Positions 59,284-64,000 of a stretch of 64,000 nt of DNA are shown piece by piece. The position numbers and the translations under genes are program-made. How positions within the stretch are numbered: the stretch's first letter is position 1; the number at the start of each line of letters is the position of its first letter. The notes below the pieces were generated by a model. That model searched no databases and had not been told where the DNA came from. It saw nothing but the letters and a program-made list of their open reading frames with translations. The stretch is from Ophiura sarsii (Eukaryota; Echinodermata; Ophiuroidea; Amphilepidida; Ophiuridae): the NCBI GenBank assembly GCA_035610835.1, contig CM069442.1:29527798-29591797 (forward strand), given 5' to 3'.

Positions 59284-59530
59284 CTAACCCTGATTTAGGG
59301 TTTTTCGATCGGGATCACAATTTGAGGAAAAAACGGCAACTAGATCTCCGGGAACCTGCCGGGATTCGATCCAAGGACCCTCCATTCTCAACTCATGCCC
59401 CACGTCCAACCCACGGCCCTCAGCTACACATTCGCGCAGTATACTGCGCTCACTATATAGGCTCGGTTGACTACGTCACCGAAAACCGATGGCGCATGCG
59501 TTTGGAGAGGGACTTAGGATTAGCATTTTA
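59284..59530 (-). mobile_element. tRNA-derived SINE, copy 3
   Basis: Near-identical to copy 2: CCGGGAACCTGCCGGGATTC, ACCCACGGCCCTCAGCTACA, GAGAGGGACTTAGGATTAGC at the far end. About 0.7 kb from copy 2, in the same orientation. Confidence 0.65.
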
Positions 59531-59679
59531 TAGCACTCGAACACTAAAACTCCATGTCATAGACATGTGTAGGCCTAGTAATAGTACATGTAGGACTAGC
59601 CTAATATAATAAACATTTGAAAAACAATCATCTCAAAAAAACGATTATTGGAGCAAAACCAAAGGAGAATGTAAAATTA

Positions 59680-60115
59680 TTTACATTTATTCAACGAAAA
59701 TAAGGGAACATCCGACATACATATTGAAACAAATATTTGATTGCCATTCATTGGCATTAATATTAAAATCATGAAATGAACAAAAATCAATAAATAAACG
59801 TAACGAATAAACGTTTGAAAGCTATGAACGTATGTTAAAACGTTTATCAAAATTGATAAAAATTGTTTGAACTCATAAACGTTTAGCAAACGTTTGGTGA
59901 AAATAACAAAATGTATGAACAACTTGGACCGGTGAAAATGTTTGATAAACATTAACATAAATAAATAAAATATCAATGACTGAATTAACAAAAAAACAAA
60001 AACGTTTTATTATGTTTAAAAATAAAAGGTCCAAACGTTTAATCAAATGCAGTCAAAAACGTTTATCAAACGTTAAGATTAAGAGCTCATAAACGTTTAC
60101 CAAACGTATGGCGAA
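59680..60115. repeat. AAACGTTT-rich repeat
   Basis: The word AAACGTTT and relatives (AAACGTTTATCAAACGTT) occur about twelve times. The long minus-strand frame here (59991-59677) is an AT-rich by-product. The layout looks like a decayed satellite or MITE. Confidence 0.5.
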
Positions 60116-60164
60116 AATGGTTGTGTAGCTGTTACAGTTCACTACTGTTCAATGAATGTCAACG

Positions 60165-60310
60165 AGAGCGTGTGTGGTCTAGTGGATAAGACGCCGGTCT
60201 CACGATGCAAATGTTGTGAGTTCGAGCCCCACTTCGGCCAACATGTTTGTATCCTTGGGCAAGGTACTTAGTCTCAATTGTCTTGTGGTTCAGAAGTCAT
60301 GTATAAACGG
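60165..60310 (+). mobile_element. tRNA-derived SINE of a second family
   Basis: TGGTCTAGTGGATAAGACGC (A box) and GAGTTCGAGCCCC (B box) are spaced as in a tRNA. They are followed by TTTGTATCCTTGGGCAAGGT, a body sequence common in marine SINEs. The anticodon arm does not pair well, so a functional tRNA is unlikely. Confidence 0.65.
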
Positions 60311-60402
60311 TGGTCTCGTGTATATGAAGTGCAATAGGCCTATCCGAGCACGTTAAAAGGTCACAGACTCCTTCGTAAAGAGTAGGGGATCATCTAGCTC
60401 TG

Positions 60403-60452
60403 TTTCATAGCTCTCATACGTCGTGATACGACTCAGTATGAGAGCTATGAAA
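60403..60452. repeat. perfect 17-bp-stem hairpin
   Basis: TTTCATAGCTCTCATAC and GTATGAGAGCTATGAAA are exact reverse complements separated by 16 bases. It follows the SINE and lies just outside the large inverted repeat. Confidence 0.65.
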
Positions 60453-60519
60453 TGAAAGCATATGTTCGTACGCTGGCTATTTTCGTTTCTAGTTTGCCTA
60501 TTTCTAAAACATTTGAATA

Positions 60520-61511
60520 CACTTACCTGGGTTATACATGTGCTATGTACTGTTATTGCATCCTAGATACATTTTCAGCTCCATAAATGCTACTCAAAAT
60601 GAAATATTAATGATATAAAATCGGCCCTTATCACAGCAAAATGGAAAAGTCGTCAGCAAAGATGGAAGTCAATTCGCGGTAGTTTACGATTGGTTCCGAA
60701 TATTTTCAATTAGTCTCGTTCCACGTTTTACTCCTCATGGGTGTACGCGTGTATGCAAACATAGTAAATCACGAGGCGGACAACCAATACTACGATTTTA
60801 CGAATGCGATCAACTGTTAACAACAGCCTGGTTCCAAATTGTTGGCACCAGGCTGCTTTTAGTGAGATTCCGAAGAACGCACGTGACCTGTTTTCCGAAG
60901 ATTTCTGATCTCAATTTTAAATGGTCTATTACCAAACTATACAATGTTCTAACATATTTGACATTTAAAACCATCCAATACGACAAATTATGTACAATTA
61001 GGGTCCTGGGTATGCAGTTTTCATTACGTAAATACAAGAAAGGGAATTAATGCGCTGTGCAAACGGAAGAACGCTATTTCATATGAACTCTCCGTATCGA
61101 CCCTAGGTACATCCCCAAGTCTTCAAAATTACCGTACAAAAGCTGTACAAATATAGCCTGCAAGATAGCGACGTAGAGGGCGACGGAGAGTTAGTCTAAT
61201 CGACCCTGAATTGACCCCTATTTCTTAGGCTGATTCCCGGTACCCAGAATCCCTTTTGGACGAGTTGTGTGGAGCCCATTGATGCAGGGACCAAGCAAAC
61301 TCGACGGCATTGAAGAACGGTAATTATTTAGTCGTTAAAAAACCTCTAAAATCTCCAGAATTCGTGAGCGTAGAATTACATCGATGGTATCAAAATAATC
61401 CGTAAGTATAGTTCTATAAGTAAGGATAACTTAAATTTAACTACCAGAAAATTTATTTTTTGTTATGAAACAAATACGACGTAGGAAGTCAATGCTTGTT
61501 TTTGTAGCTAG
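60520..61511. repeat. large inverted repeat, left arm
   Basis: From CACTTACCTGGGTTATACAT to GCTTGTTTTTGTAGCTAG this is the reverse complement of 62997-64000, with only scattered mismatches and a few small indels. It includes an internal hairpin AGCCTGGTTCCAAATTGTTG-GCACCAGGCT (60828-60857). The minus-strand ORF at 61037-60810 is the mirror of one at 63476-63661 and has no known domain. Confidence 0.9.
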
Positions 61512-62551
61512 GGATCATCCCGGTCGGTGTCAGTATACTCACTTTCCTAGGTTACAGGAAAAATAGTTTCCTATGTTAGGGAACGGTTGGTGAAGTACAG
61601 TTTATCTGCCCATACCAACTTAACCGAAACAGAAACAGAATGTCACATACACATGTAAAGTTTTTTCTTAATCTTATCTTATCATGTAAAAATATTGTGT
61701 TCTTAAAACGGTAGAAATTAGAATAGAAAGAAATAGATAACACAGGATCTGTTTTGGCTGTTCGAATCATTTGTAATCTCCTTCGGATTTTGTTCCAAGG
61801 ATTGTGTCGCCTGACGGCAACTATAAATTTGGGGCTACAATCAAAACACAGGTCGTTAAAGTGATTCTCTAAAAATATAAAATAAGCTTACTTAAAAAAT
61901 ACTTACAATATCTCACATCAAAACAAACCAATAATTCATAATGCAATAGTTCTATTATTTACAAATACATTAATAAAACACCATTACCTCGTATAACGTG
62001 CATTGAAGGATATTCATTATTCGGTACTTTTACAATAATTTTGCGGAGTGAATTTCCAAAACAACATAAAACTCACTGCGTGGCAATATAAATCGGAAGA
62101 ACCAGACTGAAACTTGTTCGAGATTTGAACTAAAATTCCAATCTTTCTGTTAGAAGAATATATTGAAAATTGGCATACATGAAGACCAGAAAATCTTGCA
62201 AATATAACTACTGAAATATATGGGTATATTTGATCTTAAAATATGAAAATCTCACCGTTTATTTTGGGTTGAACACAGGCGTTTGTTCAAAATCACGCGC
62301 CCCATCATTGAACGCTATCCCAAAATAGTCACCAAAATGGGACGGCAATTAGCCTCATTCAATATATCTTGAAATTTAGTAATTTTACACGAATTATTGT
62401 ACTTAAATCAAATAATTGTATACAGTTTTTATTAATTAAATATTAATATAACAATTTTGATGATGCTTTTATCTGTTTTGGATTTACGAATTGTCATAAA
62501 AACTTAAAACATATACGAGCTATTTTTGATATATTTGCATCCTCGACTGTC
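61512..62551 (+). promoter_or_regulatory. probable COPS4 promoter region (loop of the inverted repeat)
   Basis: Unique-looking sequence between the left arm and the COPS4 start. It contains AAGCTTACTTAAAAAATACT (61885), part of a dispersed module. No TATA box in a convincing position was identified. Confidence 0.4.
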
Positions 62552-62625
62552 ATGGCCGACAACTTACGACAACAACTTGCAAATCTTGTGAACTCCGGAG
62601 GAGCGCCAAAAGATCTCACTGAAAA
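62552..62625 (+). CDS. COPS4: COPS4 (CSN4) first coding exon, partial gene
   Basis: CSN4 is a PCI-domain subunit of the COP9 signalosome, which removes NEDD8 from cullins. The exon encodes MADNLRQQLANLVNSGGAPK and DLTE plus AA of a lysine codon, ending at donor GAAAA|GTATGG (phase 2). This aligns over its whole length with the human start [20 protein letters not shown] DLAGK. No second exon is seen in the remaining 1.4 kb, which is inverted-repeat arm, so the gene continues beyond the window. It is head-to-head with LIN54. Only 24 residues support the name, but the alignment and the conserved neighbour agree. Confidence 0.85.
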
Positions 62626-62996
62626 GTATGGATATTGGAGTGTTACGATCACTAGCATATAGAATACACTTTATTTTCATTACAAAATTGACTCTCAGCC
62701 ATCATTTTTAAGTGCACACAAACACTTTATTAGCGTCGTTCGAACACCGAATATCTGTTCAGGTTGCCGAATTCGACATGTTTGCGATTTATTTTGTTTT
62801 TTTAAGGGTGCATACCACTATTACGCGCTGACGTGTGTTTCTATGGGAAAGATGCCTCGGGAAAACGGCAATATCTTGAGTTACCTTGCGACTCATTTAA
62901 TGAAATCTTGGAATATTTATTAACACACATAGATCTTACCTGTCCTGTGTCAAAAACTCAGATGGGGGTGACCGTTTACATTTTTCTACTCTAGTC
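62626..62996 (+). other. COPS4 intron 1, start
   Basis: Follows the donor GTATGG. No repeat or exon is recognised before the right arm begins. Confidence 0.5.
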
Positions 62997-64000
62997 TAGC
63001 TACAAAAACAAGCATTGACTTCCTACGTCGTATTTGTTTCATAACAAACAAAAAAAAATTCTGGTAGTTAAATTTAAGTTATCCTTACTTTAATAGAACT
63101 ATACTTACGGATTATTTTGATACCATCGATGTAATTCTACGCTCACGAATTCTGGAGATTTTAGAGGTTTTTTAACGACTAAATAATTACCGTTCTTCAA
63201 TGCCGTCGAGTTTGCTTGGTCCCTGCATCAACAATGGGCTCCACACAACTCATCCAAAAGGGATTCTGGGTACCGGGAATCAGCGTAAGAAATAGGGGTC
63301 AATTCAGGGTCAATTAGACTAACTCTCCGTCGCCCTCTAGGTCGCTATCTTGCAGGCTATATTTGTACAGCTTTTGTACGGTAATTTTGAAGACTTGGGG
63401 ATGTACCTAGGGTCGATACGGAGAGTTCATATGAAATAGCGTTCTTCCGTTTGCACAGCGCATTAATTCCCTTTCTTGTATTTACGTAATGAAAACTGCA
63501 TACCCAGGACCCTAATTGTACATAATTTGTCGTATTGGATGGTTTTAAATGTCAAATATGTTAGAACATTGTATAGTTTGGTAATAGACCATTTAAAATT
63601 GAGATCAGAAATCTTCGGAAAACAGGTCACGTGCGTTCTCCGTTCTTCGGAATCTCACTAAAAGCAGCCTGGTGCCAACAATTTGGAACCAGGCTGTTGT
63701 TAACAGTTGATCGCATTCGTAAAATCGTAGTATTGGTTGTCTGCCTAGTGATTTACTATGTTTGCATACACGCGTACACCCATGAGGAGTAAAACGTGGA
63801 ACGAGACTAATTGAAAATATTCGGAACCAATCGTAAACTACCGCGAATTGACTTCCATCTTTGCTGACGACTTCTCCATTTCGCTGTGATTAGGGCCGAT
63901 TTTATATCATTAATATTTCATTTTGAGTAGCATTTATGGAGCTGAAAATGTATCTAGGCTGCAATAACAGTACATAGCACATGTATAACCCAGGTAAGTG
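62997..64000. repeat. large inverted repeat, right arm (cut by window end)
   Basis: Reverse complement of the left arm, lying in COPS4 intron 1. The last 12 bases (CCCAGGTAAGTG) still match the left arm, so the arm may extend past the window. Confidence 0.9.

Noticed and set aside
60169..60245. Possible tRNA gene
   Set aside because: Box A and B are good, but the anticodon arm is poor and a SINE body follows directly.
1..64000. CRISPR array, operon or prophage
   Set aside because: No such structures; the introns and transposons are those of an animal genome.

Overview
The window looks like nuclear DNA from an invertebrate deuterostome. It is AT-rich and intron-rich, has GT-AG splice sites, and is dominated by short inverted-repeat transposons, SINE and LINE fragments, satellites and long G/C homopolymer runs. 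Nothing looks bacterial. An ambulacrarian (echinoderm or hemichordate) is my best guess, from the opsin type and repeat style, but no marker in the window proves it. Protein-coding sequence is a small fraction of the DNA.

Three genes can be supported by joining exons in phase. (1) An RGR/peropsin-like opsin on the minus strand (12550-21798) has six exons, one of them tentative, and encodes about 282 aa. It keeps the retinal-binding lysine but has lost the DRY arginine and the NPxxY motif. (2) LIN54, the CXC-domain DNA-binding subunit of the MuvB/DREAM cell-cycle complex, lies on the minus strand (39128-56940). Nine coding exons join in phase to 713 aa, including both cysteine-rich repeats and the DNA-contacting tyrosines. 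(3) The first coding exon of COPS4 (COP9 signalosome subunit 4) lies on the plus strand (62552-62625), and the rest of the gene is beyond the window. LIN54 and COPS4 stand head-to-head, as I recall them in human 4q21, so this looks like a very old gene neighbourhood.

Layout: 1-3.4 kb is a satellite/foldback region built of AACGTATG-type words with a hAT-like MITE inside. 6.1-9.2 kb is an 82-bp satellite with higher-order structure, split by a LINE reverse-transcriptase relic. 10.1-10.4 kb is a 12-bp minisatellite. 12.5-21.8 kb is the opsin, whose introns hold two CCAGTATCG palindrome arrays, three hAT-like MITEs with 8-bp target duplications, a TA-flanked 788-bp element and an element packed with p53-like half-sites. 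22-39 kb holds nested MITEs, LINE/SINE fragments and a three-copy 145-bp tandem repeat, with no gene I can support. 39.1-57.1 kb is LIN54, with a tandemly duplicated dead exon, a perfect intronic hairpin and a nested 5.4-kb transposon complex in its large first intron. 57.1-62.5 kb is the shared upstream region of LIN54 and COPS4, carrying SINEs. 60.5-64.0 kb is a large, nearly perfect inverted repeat (arms about 1 kb) whose loop contains the COPS4 first exon and probable promoter.

The three genes do not form a functional pathway. LIN54 and COPS4 are housekeeping/cell-cycle genes that may share a divergent promoter region, and the opsin is an unrelated sensory or photoisomerase gene.
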